Assembly: GCF_051535235.1 (NCBI RefSeq)
Contig: NZ_JBPPLZ010000003.1
Location: forward strand, 1 to 64,000
DNA from: Nitrobacter sp051535235
GTDB lineage: Bacteria > Pseudomonadota > Alphaproteobacteria > Rhizobiales > Xanthobacteraceae
DNA length: 64,000 nt
Direction: 5' to 3'
The notes below the pieces were generated by a model that was not told the DNA's origin, searched no databases, and worked only from the letters and a program-made list of their open reading frames with translations. Both the position numbers and the translations under genes were made by a program. How positions within the stretch are numbered: the stretch's first letter is position 1; the number at the start of each line of letters is the position of its first letter. This document shows, piece after piece, positions 48,785 to 58,028 of this stretch.

Positions 48785-48796
48785 GCACGCGCAATA

Positions 48797-49852
48797 TCAG
48801 ATGTCGGCGCCTGCATCCGCCTCGGGGCTCGGAGACGGCGGGGCCAGAGTCTCGATCGCCTCGACGATCGCTTCGATGGCACGATCCGCCGCGCGGGTGC
48901 CGTGCGCGATCAGATCGTTGGCGCGATGGAAATCGAACCATCCGATCTGGCCGACCCGCGGCTGGATCAACAGGTCCGGTGGATCGCCGGCGAGCCGCGC
49001 GCGGGTGATGCGGTCCTGCATGATGTTGAACGCGTCGGTCATGACCGTCATGACGCCGGGGCGGCCGCCGCCCCCGAACAGTTCGCGCTTGACCGTTCGC
49101 TCGGCGGAAAAGAACTTGCCGAAGCCGCGTTTTGGCGGAACAGCTTCGACGATATTCTCCCGCGCCTCGGTCTTCGCACCGTGAGAGAAGATCGTGATGC
49201 TGTGACCGAAGACGTCGTTGGAAAGGTTGGCGGCGATCACGATCTCGGCGCCCAGCGCGCGGGCAGTCGAGACGGGCACCGGATTGACCAGCGCGCCATC
49301 GACCAGCCAGCGATCGCCCACCAGCATCGGCGCGAAGATTCCGGGCAGCGCATAGGATGCGCGCATCGCATCGACCAGCCGGCCGTGCGTGAGCCATATT
49401 TCATGACCGGTACGGACTTCAGTGGCGACGCTTGCAAACTTGAGGGGCAGTTCCTCGATCCGGATCTGGCCAAGCGACGCCTCGAGCCGGGCCGTCAGCT
49501 TGGTGCCGCCGATCAGTCCGGAGCCGTTCAGCCGGATGTCGAGATAGCTGAAGATATTCCGGGGCTGCAGGCTGCGCGCCCATTCCTCCAGCGTGTCGAG
49601 GCGACCGGCGGCATAGGCGCCGCCGACCACGGCTCCGATCGAGGTGCCGACAATGACGTCGGGCTCGATGCCATGCGCCATCAAGGATCGCAGGATACCG
49701 ATATGGGCGAAGCCGCGCGCGGCGCCGCCGCCGAGAGCGAGCCCGATTATCGGCCGCTTGATGCTGTCCAATCCTGCCTTCGGGCCACCCGACCCGTTCC
49801 GGTCGTGGCCTTTCGGACCCTCAAGCACAGCGGGATTTTCAGACCGCGACAT
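48797..49852 (-). CDS. Patatin-like phospholipase (RssA/NTE type)
   Basis: 351 residues. Patatin core: GLALGGGAARGFAHIGIL (oxyanion loop), VIVGTSIGAVVGG (GTSIG nucleophile) and LVDGALVNPVPV (catalytic Asp). The C-terminal part has no further domain. The open frame reaches 49966 with ATGs at 49966, 49897 and 49852; the last lies closest to the conserved domain and is used. It resembles RssA-type esterases; the real substrate is unknown. Its stop lies 12 bases from that of the CBS gene. Confidence 0.88.
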   Translation of the reverse strand: MSRSENPAVLEGPKGHDRNGSGGPKAGLDSIKRPIIGLALGGGAARGFAHIGILRSLMAHGIEPDVIVGTSIGAVVGGAYAAGRLDTLEEWARSLQPRNIFSYLDIRLNGSGLIGGTKLTARLEASLGQIRIEELPLKFASVATEVRTGHEIWLTHGRLVDAMRASYALPGIFAPMLVGDRWLVDGALVNPVPVSTARALGAEIVIAANLSNDVFGHSITIFSHGAKTEARENIVEAVPPKRGFGKFFSAERTVKRELFGGGGRPGVMTVMTDAFNIMQDRITRARLAGDPPDLLIQPRVGQIGWFDFHRANDLIAHGTRAADRAIEAIVEAIETLAPPSPSPEADAGADI

Positions 49853-50034
49853 CGGTTTTTCCGTTCCTCCGGGCCGCGGTGAACGCACGAAAGACATGCC
49901 CGTGTCGAAGAAATTATCACCGGATGAGGACGTTTCAACCGGGAGGTCGGGTTTTATGCATTCCACAGCGGGATGCAGTCATGAGTGAATGGTGAGGCTT
50001 GAATTTGCCGTGTTTTCCGGGAAAAACCGGCGCC

Positions 50035-51075
50035 ATGATCTTCGGGGGCAATCATCGATTCATGTCGGGCTGGCGCGCGTGGCCTTTGCTCGTCGCGCTC
50101 CTTGTGACATTTCCGCACGCAGCCTCCGCGCAACTCTTCGGCGAACGGCCGCCTCCGGTACCGCCGGCTCCCGTTCCCGAAGCGCCGTCGGGGCCTGCGA
50201 TCAGCCTGGCGCCGTCTTCCGGCCCGGCTTCCATGCCGAATCTGCCGACGCCGTTGACCCAGGCACCGGCCGCCGCCGTGCCGCTGACAACCCCGCTGCC
50301 CAGCCTCCCCGCTCCGGCGCAGGGGGTTCTGTCGCTGACGGCGCGCTACGGCAAGGATCTGCCGGTCATCAACAGCGGACTTGTCTGGCGGGTCTATACC
50401 GATCGACCCGATGAGACCGGCGCATTCAAGCTGATGCGCGAGGACCACGGCGCGACTCCCAACATCGTGCTGCCTCCCGGCAGCTATGTGGTGTACGTTT
50501 CGCTGGGGTTGGTCAGCGCGGTGCGTCCCGTGACGCTGAAACCGGACACCGACCGGGAATCGTTCGTGTTGCCGGCGGGCGGGCTGCGGATCGAGGGCCG
50601 CGTCGGCACGTCGATGATTCCGCCGAACCAGATTTCCTTCAGCATCTACAAGGGTAGCCAGTTCGAAGGCACCGAGCGCGCGCCGCTGGTTCCTAATGCC
50701 ACCGCGGGCGACGTGCTGATCCTGCCGGAGGGCACCTATTACATCGTCTCCAACTACGGCGATGCCAACTCGGTGGTGCGATCGGACATCCGCGTGCAGG
50801 CGTCGAAGCTGACCGACGTGACGATCTCGCATCGTGCTGCGGTCATTACCTTGAAGCTCGTCAGCGACAAGGGAGGTGAGGCGCTCGCCAATACCGCATG
50901 GTCGGTGCTGACACCCGGCGGCGACGTCATTAAGGAATCGATCGGCGCGTTTCCTCGGGTGATCCTCGCCGAGGGCGAGTATCGCGTGATCGCCAAGAAC
51001 GAAGGCAAGGTCTTCGAGCGTGGCTTCGAGGTCGTCAACGGCGTCGACGGCGAGGTCGAGGTCGTCGCGCGTTAA
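50035..51075 (+). CDS. Exported protein with proline-rich linker and repeated beta-sandwich-like modules
   Basis: 346 residues. A signal sequence (SGWRAWPLLVALLVTFPHAASA) precedes a proline/alanine-rich stretch (residues 40-105), then about 240 residues of strand-rich sequence with similar blocks such as PGSYVVYVSLG, EGTYYIVSNYGD and EGEYRVIAKNEG, resembling carboxypeptidase-regulatory or SpaA-like folds. Those three G-x-Y blocks suggest three related modules. Function unknown, probably periplasmic. A TTG at 49999 would add 12 residues; ATG at 50035 preferred. Confidence 0.8.
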   Translation: MIFGGNHRFMSGWRAWPLLVALLVTFPHAASAQLFGERPPPVPPAPVPEAPSGPAISLAPSSGPASMPNLPTPLTQAPAAAVPLTTPLPSLPAPAQGVLSLTARYGKDLPVINSGLVWRVYTDRPDETGAFKLMREDHGATPNIVLPPGSYVVYVSLGLVSAVRPVTLKPDTDRESFVLPAGGLRIEGRVGTSMIPPNQISFSIYKGSQFEGTERAPLVPNATAGDVLILPEGTYYIVSNYGDANSVVRSDIRVQASKLTDVTISHRAAVITLKLVSDKGGEALANTAWSVLTPGGDVIKESIGAFPRVILAEGEYRVIAKNEGKVFERGFEVVNGVDGEVEVVAR

Positions 51076-51102
51076 GGCGTCCCGATCGGAAGCGAAATTG
51101 CT

Positions 51103-51474
51103 CTAACCGGAAATTCCGCCGTCGATATTTTCCGCATCGTTCACGCCGCGCCAGCGTCCGTAACGCCATGGCAGATACCAGGCGGCGCCGGGCGGTTTCG
51201 CTGCCGGAACGTTGTCGATCCCCGAAGTCCCCCAGGGATGACAACGCAACAGCCGCGCCAGCGTCATCCAGCCGCCAGCCCATAATCCGAAACGCTCGAT
51301 CGCTTCGTCGCCGTAAGCCGAGCACGTCGGCAGGTGCCGGCAGTTGAAACCCACGAGCGGCGACAACGTATGGCGATAAATCCAGATCAGCGTCCGGCCG
51401 GTGTTGCGGGGCAGCCGCAGGGCGGCTCTCGCACAATCCGGACAGGGTCTGGAACTCGGCAGTATCGGCTTCAT
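51103..51474 (-). CDS. yidD: Membrane protein insertion efficiency factor YidD
   Basis: 123 residues. The YidD signature is clear: LIWIYRHTLSPLVGFNCRHLPTCSAYGDEAIERFG with three conserved cysteines, then GGWMTLARLLRCHPWG. Members aid the YidC insertase at the inner membrane. The C-terminal tail is longer than in E. coli (85 residues). It is normally near rnpA/yidC, but here stands between two exported-protein genes. Confidence 0.93.
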   Translation of the reverse strand: MKPILPSSRPCPDCARAALRLPRNTGRTLIWIYRHTLSPLVGFNCRHLPTCSAYGDEAIERFGLWAGGWMTLARLLRCHPWGTSGIDNVPAAKPPGAAWYLPWRYGRWRGVNDAENIDGGISG

Positions 51475-51615
51475 GACTTTGCAGGGTTCCTCACAAGGAA
51501 CCATCAACTTGGCAATTTCGCCACGGTGCCAAGATATCGCATATTCTTCCTGCTACACGTAGCAAAGGTTGTATGGACGCTGACGCATGGCGCAGCTAGT
51601 TTTTCGAGTGGCCCG

Positions 51616-52626
51616 ATGCCAGAATCACCCGCGCGAACTTTGGCGCGAGCATCGGGCGGTGCATTGGAATCGGGGAAGATCGGGGCACGGGGAAGAACCG
51701 AATTGAGGCGCGCGGAATCATCTGGGGTCTGCCGACGGGCGCTGCTGTGCGTCGCGTTTTTATGTTTCGCCTTGCCCGGTCTGGCGGCGCCGCTCGATAA
51801 TCCGGCTTCACCTGGCGTAACGGTCGAAGCCCGCAAGCAGCCGATGCGGTTCACCTTGATGGCCTGCGAGCCGCACTGCCGGGACTGGATTAGCGCGGTC
51901 GGCATCGTCACCGCCGAAACCCCGAAAGCCTTCGACGATTTCAGCGCCGGACGCGACGTCGCCGGCATGACTGTTGTGCTGGACTCCGGCGGCGGCTCGG
52001 TCAACGACGCCATCGCATTGGGACGACGCTGGCGTGACCTCGGCTTGCGCACGACGGTCGGGACCAGCGTGGTCGCCAAGACCGTCGCCGGCGATCGCGC
52101 CGCGGTGCTGCCGGACGCCTATTGCGAGTCCATGTGCGCGTTCATGTTGTTGTCGGGCAAAGCCCGCTATGTGCCTGACGGCGCGCATGTTCGTGTCCAT
52201 CAGATCTGGATGGGCGATCGCGCCGACGATGCCAGGGCCGCCAGTTATTCCGCCGACGATCTGATGATCGTGGAGCGCGATATCGGCCGTCTCGCCAAAT
52301 ACACCTTCGACATGGGGGGCGGCGGCGATCTGCTTTATCTCGCGCTCAGCATTCCTCCGTGGGAGAAACTCCACGAGTTGTCGGGAGCGGAATTGCGTTC
52401 GACCAATCTGGTCACGACGGACAACGTCGCGGATGTGTTGCCGGGCGGGGGGACCACGGATGCCCCCGTTGCCGGTCTTGTCACGAAACCGGTGCAGGAT
52501 CGCTTTCCGGCAAGCGTTGCGAATGCGGCTGCTGCCGGGACGATCGTCAGCAAACAGACCAAGACCGCCGAAGCGGTTCCGACCGGCGGTGTAGCGGTGG
52601 CGGCTCCGCCAGCTCAGAATCCGTAA
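51616..52626 (+). CDS. Exported ClpP/crotonase-fold protein of unknown function
   Basis: 336 residues. A hydrophobic segment (CRRALLCVAFLCFALPGLAA, 39-58) is a signal or anchor. The domain resembles ClpP: VVLDSGGGSVNDAIALG (124-136) parallels the NSPGG loop, AYCESMCAFMLLSGKA (169-184) the nucleophile helix with Ser172, and VRVHQIW (193-199) the histidine. The flanking cysteines (170, 174) could form a disulfide. Catalysis is unproven. The C-terminal 60 residues are low-complexity. ATG at 51616 is taken as the first ATG before the signal segment. Confidence 0.8.
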   Translation: MPESPARTLARASGGALESGKIGARGRTELRRAESSGVCRRALLCVAFLCFALPGLAAPLDNPASPGVTVEARKQPMRFTLMACEPHCRDWISAVGIVTAETPKAFDDFSAGRDVAGMTVVLDSGGGSVNDAIALGRRWRDLGLRTTVGTSVVAKTVAGDRAAVLPDAYCESMCAFMLLSGKARYVPDGAHVRVHQIWMGDRADDARAASYSADDLMIVERDIGRLAKYTFDMGGGGDLLYLALSIPPWEKLHELSGAELRSTNLVTTDNVADVLPGGGTTDAPVAGLVTKPVQDRFPASVANAAAAGTIVSKQTKTAEAVPTGGVAVAAPPAQNP

Positions 52627-52656
52627 GAGTGTTCAGGCGGAATGGCCTGATCTGTT

Positions 52657-53112
52657 TCAGTTTTGCGCAGGAGTGAGCGCGGCCGATCTGGCCTCGATCT
52701 GACCGATGGCGTCGACCACGGCGTCGAACGTCAGCATGGTGGATGCGTGGCGCGCCTTGTAGTCGCGCACCGGTTCGAGCAGCGCGATGTCGGCCCATTT
52801 GCCTTGCGGAGGCGCGCCGTTTTCCTTCAGCATCCTGCGCACGGTCTCGCGCAGTTCGCGCAACTCCGTGGCGGTCGACCCGACCACATGGCGAGCCATG
52901 ATCGAAGAGGAAGCCTGGCCGAGTGCGCAGGCCTTCACGTCGTGGGCGAAGTCGGTGACGACGGGGCCATCCATCTTGAGATCGATCCTGACGGTGGACC
53001 CGCACAGCTTCGAGTGGGCGGTGGCGCTGGCGTCCGGCGCCGGAAGTCGGCCCAGGCGGGGAATATTACCGGCCAGTTCGATGATGCTCTTGTTATAGAC
53101 GTCGTTCAGCAT
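52657..53112 (-). CDS. IscU/SufU-like iron-sulfur scaffold protein
   Basis: 151 residues. An IscU-fold pattern: MLNDVYNKSIIELAGNIPRLGRL, KLCGSTVRIDLKM (Cys37) and VKACALGQASSSIMAR (Cys62). The third canonical cysteine (C-A-T/S position) reads RHAS near 121-124, so one metal ligand seems replaced by His. This alphaproteobacterial branch is common but poorly studied. It would hold or pass Fe-S clusters in the cytosol. Divergent from folE by 247 bases. Confidence 0.86.
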   Translation of the reverse strand: MLNDVYNKSIIELAGNIPRLGRLPAPDASATAHSKLCGSTVRIDLKMDGPVVTDFAHDVKACALGQASSSIMARHVVGSTATELRELRETVRRMLKENGAPPQGKWADIALLEPVRDYKARHASTMLTFDAVVDAIGQIEARSAALTPAQN

Positions 53113-53359
53113 CAGATTCCAAAACGTTGAATTCGCTATCGAGGCGGGCGCCGCTCTTGGCGGCGGGAACCTCGGGGCCTATATATGTATCCAATGCCGG
53201 GAAACGCAATCCGGCGATTTTCCGTCGCACCCGGATTGAAGTTCAATTCGAGCGTTGCAATGTTCAATATCAAGGGACTCAGGCGTCCGGTAGCCCAACG
53301 CTGCCCCGTCTGCCCGGTGACACTCCGGTCTCAAGCGAGGCCGGTCGAACGGAGTAAAG

Positions 53360-54064
53360 ATGGACGCTTTGATCAAGCCGCTGCGCGGCGTCAAACCTGT
53401 TGAAGCCAAATCCAACAATGCCAAGCCTGCCGGGTTCGCTCCCGCTGAACTGGATCCGTCGGAGTTTATGGCGGCGGCCGTTCAGCCGGACCGCTCGCGT
53501 CCGTCGCGGCACGAGGCGGAGTATGCGGTCAGGACCCTTTTGTCCTATATCGGCGAGAATCCCGACCGGGAGGGGCTGCTCGATACTCCGCGCCGCGTGG
53601 TCGAGGCTTATGACGAGATCTATCAGGGCTATCATCAGTGCCCGGCCGAGGTGCTGAACCGCACCTTTGGCGAGACCGCCGGCTACGACGATTTCGTGCT
53701 GGTCCGCGACATCGCGTTCACCTCGCAGTGCGAGCATCACATGATGCCGTTCTATGGCAAGGCGCATATCGCCTATACGCCGGTCGAGCGCGTGGTCGGG
53801 CTGTCCAAGCTCGCGCGCCTGACCGACATCTTCGCCCGGCGTCTCCAGACCCAGGAGCACATGACCGCGCAGATCGCCGCCGCCGTCGACGAGGTGCTCA
53901 AGCCGCGCGGCGTCGCCGTGATGATCGAAGCGGAGCACACCTGCATGTCGGTGCGCGGCGTCGCCAAGCATGGTGCGATGACCTTCACCAGCCGCTTCAC
54001 CGGCGTGTTCCGCGACAATCCGGCGGAGCAGGCGCGCTTCCTGTCGATGGTGCGAGGCGGCTGA
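53360..54064 (+). CDS. folE: GTP cyclohydrolase I
   Basis: 234 residues. First enzyme of folate synthesis. Zinc ligands are in SQCEHHMMPFYGKAH and EHTCMSVRGV; GLLDTPRRVVEAYDEIYQGY and VVGLSKLARLTDIFARRLQTQEHMT are family blocks. The N-terminal 50 residues are a variable tail. The product feeds tetrahydrofolate, used by the glycine cleavage system in this window. Confidence 0.97.
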   Translation: MDALIKPLRGVKPVEAKSNNAKPAGFAPAELDPSEFMAAAVQPDRSRPSRHEAEYAVRTLLSYIGENPDREGLLDTPRRVVEAYDEIYQGYHQCPAEVLNRTFGETAGYDDFVLVRDIAFTSQCEHHMMPFYGKAHIAYTPVERVVGLSKLARLTDIFARRLQTQEHMTAQIAAAVDEVLKPRGVAVMIEAEHTCMSVRGVAKHGAMTFTSRFTGVFRDNPAEQARFLSMVRGG

Positions 54065-54080
54065 CGCCAGAGATTTTCCT

Positions 54081-54101
54081 GCTTCTGACGAAATCAGAAG
54101 C
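54081..54101. repeat. Short hairpin after folE, family C head
   Basis: GCTTCTGA-CGAAA-TCAGAAGC, a perfect 8-base stem matching the head of the family C repeats. Confidence 0.6.
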
Positions 54102-54168
54102 GGGACTCAGCGTTGCGAACAGCCACATCGCGCCGTCAACCCTCGAGGGTTTTGCTGAGAGATTTCCA

Positions 54169-54609
54169 GTGTCTCAATCGACATCTTCAGCCGAAGTCGC
54201 GCGCGAGGAGGACCTCACGTTCCGGCCTCGCTTCGATTCGTCGGGCCTCGTCACGTGCGTCGCGACCGATGCCGCGACCGGCGACGTGCTGATGGTCGCG
54301 CATATGAACGAGGAGGCGCTGCGGCGGACCGTCGAGACCGGCGACGCCTGGTATTACAGCCGTTCGCGCAAGGCGTTATGGCGAAAGGGCGAGAGTTCGG
54401 GTCAGGTCCAGCGGGTGGTCGAGATGCGAACGGACTGCGATCAGGACGCGGTCTGGATCAAGGTCGAGCAGCGCGGCGCCGCCTGCCATACCGGACGGCG
54501 CTCGTGTTTCTACCGGACGGTGACCAAAGGCGAGGGCGGCGAAGCGCGCGTGAGGTTTGTCGATGCCGACAGGCTGTTCGATCCCGCCGAGGTCTATAAG
54601 AAGTCCTGA
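54169..54609 (+). CDS. hisI: Phosphoribosyl-AMP cyclohydrolase
   Basis: 146 residues from a GTG at 54169; there is no ATG before the conserved part. Third step of histidine synthesis. Metal motif DCDQDAVW and the cysteine-rich CHTGRRSCFY are present, with LMVAHMNEEALRRT and WYYSRSRKALWRKGE earlier. Follows folE by about 105 bases, as in related genomes. Confidence 0.93.
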   Translation: MSQSTSSAEVAREEDLTFRPRFDSSGLVTCVATDAATGDVLMVAHMNEEALRRTVETGDAWYYSRSRKALWRKGESSGQVQRVVEMRTDCDQDAVWIKVEQRGAACHTGRRSCFYRTVTKGEGGEARVRFVDADRLFDPAEVYKKS

Positions 54610-54654
54610 GGGGCGCGAGACTCCATTTTAGAGCACGATGAGATTTGATCGAAT

Positions 54655-54740
54655 CGTCCCGGCTTTATGCCGGGCATCCACGTCTTGAAACGGGAGCCGG
54701 ATCAAAGACGTGGATGGCCGGGACAAGCCCGGCCATGACG
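54655..54740. repeat. Family B intergenic inverted repeat
   Basis: CGTCCCGGCTTTATGCCGGG opens, and GACAAGCCCGGCCATGACG closes it; the middle holds CCACGTCTT and AAGACGTGG. Same family as 3565-3652. Confidence 0.8.
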
Positions 54741-54904
54741 CGTTGAACACTTCACCTAGTCCGTTAACGCACCGTTAACCACAATCTTCCACCTTGCTCC
54801 GCAGTGAAAGCCGTCCGCTGCCGGTGGGAGCCGGCATCGACGGCGGGTTTGCCGAGATCGCGTTGAAATGCGAGCGGTCGTTTCGCGGGGAGCGAGAGAC
54901 CACC

Positions 54905-55921
54905 ATGACCGTCGATGCCGCCAACGCCGCCAGCGATCCGTCGCGCGCCGGATTGACCGGCCTTTTCAACGGGATCGCGACCGCCATCCGCAAGGCGGCC
55001 GACGTCACCGGCGCGAGCTTCGAATACCTGCTCGCAACCGCCAAGATGGAATCCAATTTCAATCCACAAGCCGCCGCGCCTACCTCGTCCGCCAAGGGTC
55101 TCTTCCAGTTCATCGATCAGACCTGGCTTGGCACGGTGAAGGAGGCGGGACCCGCGCTCGGCTACAACGGCTACGCCGACGCCATCACCAAATCCCCGTC
55201 GGGCAGCTACTCCGTCAGCGACCCCGCCACGCGCGCCGCGATCCTCAAGCTGCGCGACGATCCGGCCATCGCCTCCGCCATGGCCGGCGTGCTGACGCAA
55301 TCCAACAGCTTCAAGCTGACCGGCCTGATCGGCCGCCGTCCGACCGACAGCGAACTTTATATGGCGCATTTCATGGGTGTCGGTGGAGCTGCGAAGCTGA
55401 TCGCGAATGCGCAGGACAATCCGCAAGCATCGGGCGCGCGGCTGTTTCCGAATGCCGCCGCTGCCAACCGTCCGATTTTCTATGAGCCCGATGGTCGCGC
55501 GCGCAGCGTGTCGGAAGTCTATGCCGATCTGGACCGGCGCTATGCGGTTGCCGCCAACTCGCCCGCGACCCGTACGGCAATGGCCTCGCTCGGCATCACC
55601 GCGCCGGTGGCGGTCGCGTCCGCAGCGCAGTTCTCGTCGTCGTCCGACAACGCGCTTTACCTGTCGCGTCTGCCCGACACGCGCGGCGTCACGCCGCTCG
55701 CGGCATCGTCCGCAACAACTGGATCCACCGCGCCCGGCCAGCCGGTATTCCGTTCGCTGTTTCAGGTTGGAGAGCGCACGCAGCCGGTTTCGCCTGCGGT
55801 TCAGGAATTGTGGGGCACGCGATCCGTCGCGGCGGGCTCGGAGGCTCAGACCTCATCCGACGCCGGTCCGCGCCAGCCGTTCGATCTGTTCAGCGACCGC
55901 AGCGGTGCCTATAGCGGCTAA
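54905..55921 (+). CDS. Lytic transglycosylase (SLT domain)
   Basis: 338 residues. The SLT domain runs from about 30 to 200: EYLLATAKMESNFNPQA with catalytic Glu49, SSAKGLFQFIDQTWLG and ELYMAHFMGVGGAAKLI. It cleaves the glycan strand of peptidoglycan. There is no obvious signal peptide, so export may go through another route (a flagellar-type role is possible). The C-terminal 130 residues are Ser/Ala/Pro-rich and unstructured. ATG at 54905 is preferred to the one at 54794. Confidence 0.9.
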   Translation: MTVDAANAASDPSRAGLTGLFNGIATAIRKAADVTGASFEYLLATAKMESNFNPQAAAPTSSAKGLFQFIDQTWLGTVKEAGPALGYNGYADAITKSPSGSYSVSDPATRAAILKLRDDPAIASAMAGVLTQSNSFKLTGLIGRRPTDSELYMAHFMGVGGAAKLIANAQDNPQASGARLFPNAAAANRPIFYEPDGRARSVSEVYADLDRRYAVAANSPATRTAMASLGITAPVAVASAAQFSSSSDNALYLSRLPDTRGVTPLAASSATTGSTAPGQPVFRSLFQVGERTQPVSPAVQELWGTRSVAAGSEAQTSSDAGPRQPFDLFSDRSGAYSG

Positions 55922-55949
55922 ACAAACACCGGTCGAACTGCTTTGAGCG

Positions 55950-56034
55950 CCATTGCGAGCGGAAGCGAAGCAATCCAGCTTTTCCTAAGCGGCTCCTGGA
56001 TTGTTTTCGGCGCCATAAGCCTCGCAAATGACGG
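55950..56034. repeat. Family E intergenic inverted repeat (CATTGCGAG ... CTCGCAAATG)
   Basis: CCATTGCGAGCGGAAGCGAAG opens, CAATCCAG and CTGGATTG pair inside, and CCTCGCAAATGACGG closes. It lies between the transglycosylase and the DUF2336 gene. Confidence 0.72.
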
Positions 56035-56196
56035 CGGCCTGTATAGCCTGCTTTCGCTGCGGCCATCTCCGCGTTAACGAAACGTCAACGAAGGCAACCG
56101 GTTATGGTGAACCCTTTGTTAAGCGTCATGGTTTATTTTCTATGACAGTGGCATCGGATCACGGTGTCGTCTCAAGTTGTGTAAGCCGGAAAGACC

Positions 56197-57780
56197 ATGA
56201 TCGTTCGGCAATTCATCAGTTGGGTGCGCACCGCTCCCGCGGGCGAGCGGGCGGAAGCAACACGAGCGCTGGCTCTCGCCTGGCTCATCTCCGATCTCTC
56301 CGAGGACGATCGCGCGGCCGCCGAGGGCGCGCTCCTGATGCAACTCGACGACTCCTCGCCGCTGGTTCGCCAGGCGATGGCGGAGGTCTTTGCGCGCAGC
56401 ACGACCGCGCCGGCGGCCATCGTCCAGGCGCTGTCGGTCGATCAGCCTTCGGTTTCCATTCCGGTTCTCGAACATTCGCCGCTGCTGATCGATGCGGATC
56501 TGGTCGACATCGTCGCGACCGGCAACAACGACGTGCAATGCGCGGTCGCGCGGCGCGCCCGCATTCCGGTATCGGTCTGCGCGGCCATCGCGGAGGTGGG
56601 CTCGGCGGCGGCGGCCCTTGAGCTGATCCAAAATCCTGGCGCCAATATCGCGCCGATGTCATGGGACCGCATCGTCGAACGGCACGGCCATCACGCTGCG
56701 ATCCGGGAATCGATGCTGGCACTTGACGATCTGCCCGCCGCCACGCGGTTCGCGCTGATCGGAAAGCTGTCGGATAGGCTGGCGCAGTTCGTCGTCGCCA
56801 AAAACTGGCTCAGTGCCGATCGTGCCGGTCGCGCGGTTGATGATGCGCGCGATCGCTCCATCGTCAACCTCGCAGCTCAAGCCCGAGACGACGATATGCG
56901 CGGTCTGGTCGCGCACCTTCGCGCCACCGGGCAACTCAACGCCGGGCTGATCCTGCGCGCGCTGCTGTCGGGCAATCACGAGCTGTTCGACCATGCGCTG
57001 GTGGAATTGTCGGGCCTGCCTTTGAACCGCGTCGTCGCACTGGTTCACGATCGCGGCGCCGCGAGCCTTCCCGCACTGCTGACGCGGGCGGGGCTGCCGG
57101 AATCCACGTTCCCCGCGTTTCGCGCCGCGCTTGAAGCGCGCGACGAGATCGGCTTCGTCGGAACGGTCGACGGTGCGACGCGGTTGCGCCGCCGCATGGT
57201 CGAGCGCGTTCTGACGATGTGCGAAACCGCGCCGACCGAGGTTTCGGAGCCTCTGCTGATCCTGCTGCGGCGTTTCGCAACGGAATCGGCACGCGAGGAG
57301 GCGCGCGTGTTCTGCGACGAGCTGGTTGCGGAACGAGCCGCGGAGCCGATGTTTGAGGAGGCTCCAGTTTGCGAGGCGGAGGTATCCGAACCCGAATGGT
57401 ATGAGCCGGATTTCCGCGAAGAGTACTGCCAACCTGTGTCCGACAGGCCGCGCTTCTTCGATCGCTTCAGGTTCAAGGCTCGGCCCGCCGATCGTGAGCC
57501 GGATGAATCCGTGTTTGACGAGGCGGAGTCTCACGAAGCGTGGTCTTACCAAATGGAGTTCTGCGAGGCAGATCCTTACGATGCAGAACCTTGCGAAGCC
57601 GAGCTTTACGAGATGGAGCCTTGCGCGGGTATGTCTTGCGAACCCGGGCGCGTCGAACCAAGGTTTGATGAGCCGACGCCGTGCGAGTCCGCGTCCTGGG
57701 AGCCGAGGTTCGAAGAGCCCGTGATGTCACCGCGAGCCCGCAGCGAGCCGTTGCTCAGCGATCTGCTCGCGGCTGCGTAA
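56197..57780 (+). CDS. DUF2336 protein with an unusual acidic, cysteine-dotted C-terminal tail
   Basis: 527 residues. Residues 1-380 match DUF2336, a helical-repeat (HEAT-like) domain common in alphaproteobacteria: RAALLAWLISDLSEDDR-like helices, SPLVRQAMAEVFARS, CAVARRARIPVSV, LLRRFATESAREEA. Function unknown. From residue 385 on, a 140-residue tail is dominated by Glu, Asp, Pro, Tyr and Cys with loose repeats such as CEADPYDAEPCEAELYEMEP; nine or so cysteines fall in this tail. The tail differs from the rest in composition and may be recently expanded. It is followed by the Hpt and response-regulator genes on the opposite strand. Confidence 0.85.
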   Translation: MIVRQFISWVRTAPAGERAEATRALALAWLISDLSEDDRAAAEGALLMQLDDSSPLVRQAMAEVFARSTTAPAAIVQALSVDQPSVSIPVLEHSPLLIDADLVDIVATGNNDVQCAVARRARIPVSVCAAIAEVGSAAAALELIQNPGANIAPMSWDRIVERHGHHAAIRESMLALDDLPAATRFALIGKLSDRLAQFVVAKNWLSADRAGRAVDDARDRSIVNLAAQARDDDMRGLVAHLRATGQLNAGLILRALLSGNHELFDHALVELSGLPLNRVVALVHDRGAASLPALLTRAGLPESTFPAFRAALEARDEIGFVGTVDGATRLRRRMVERVLTMCETAPTEVSEPLLILLRRFATESAREEARVFCDELVAERAAEPMFEEAPVCEAEVSEPEWYEPDFREEYCQPVSDRPRFFDRFRFKARPADREPDESVFDEAESHEAWSYQMEFCEADPYDAEPCEAELYEMEPCAGMSCEPGRVEPRFDEPTPCESASWEPRFEEPVMSPRARSEPLLSDLLAAA

Positions 57781-58028
57781 CGAAATCATCGTCGTCCTGC
57801 GGACATTGGGACCTGCCCGTCGTGATTTCGGCGACGGAATACCAGCGATCACTTGGCGTTTTCGACGAAGCATGTCCTCGGGCTTGACCCGGGGATGGAG
57901 ACGGGTTCGCGAAGCCACGCGTCCAAATCAAAAAAGGCAGAGTCTTTCACCGTTTCACGGAAACGGGGAAAGATGACCAGCGAAATTTGACGAATATGGA
58001 TTCCCGCGTCCGCAGGGACGACCGGATG

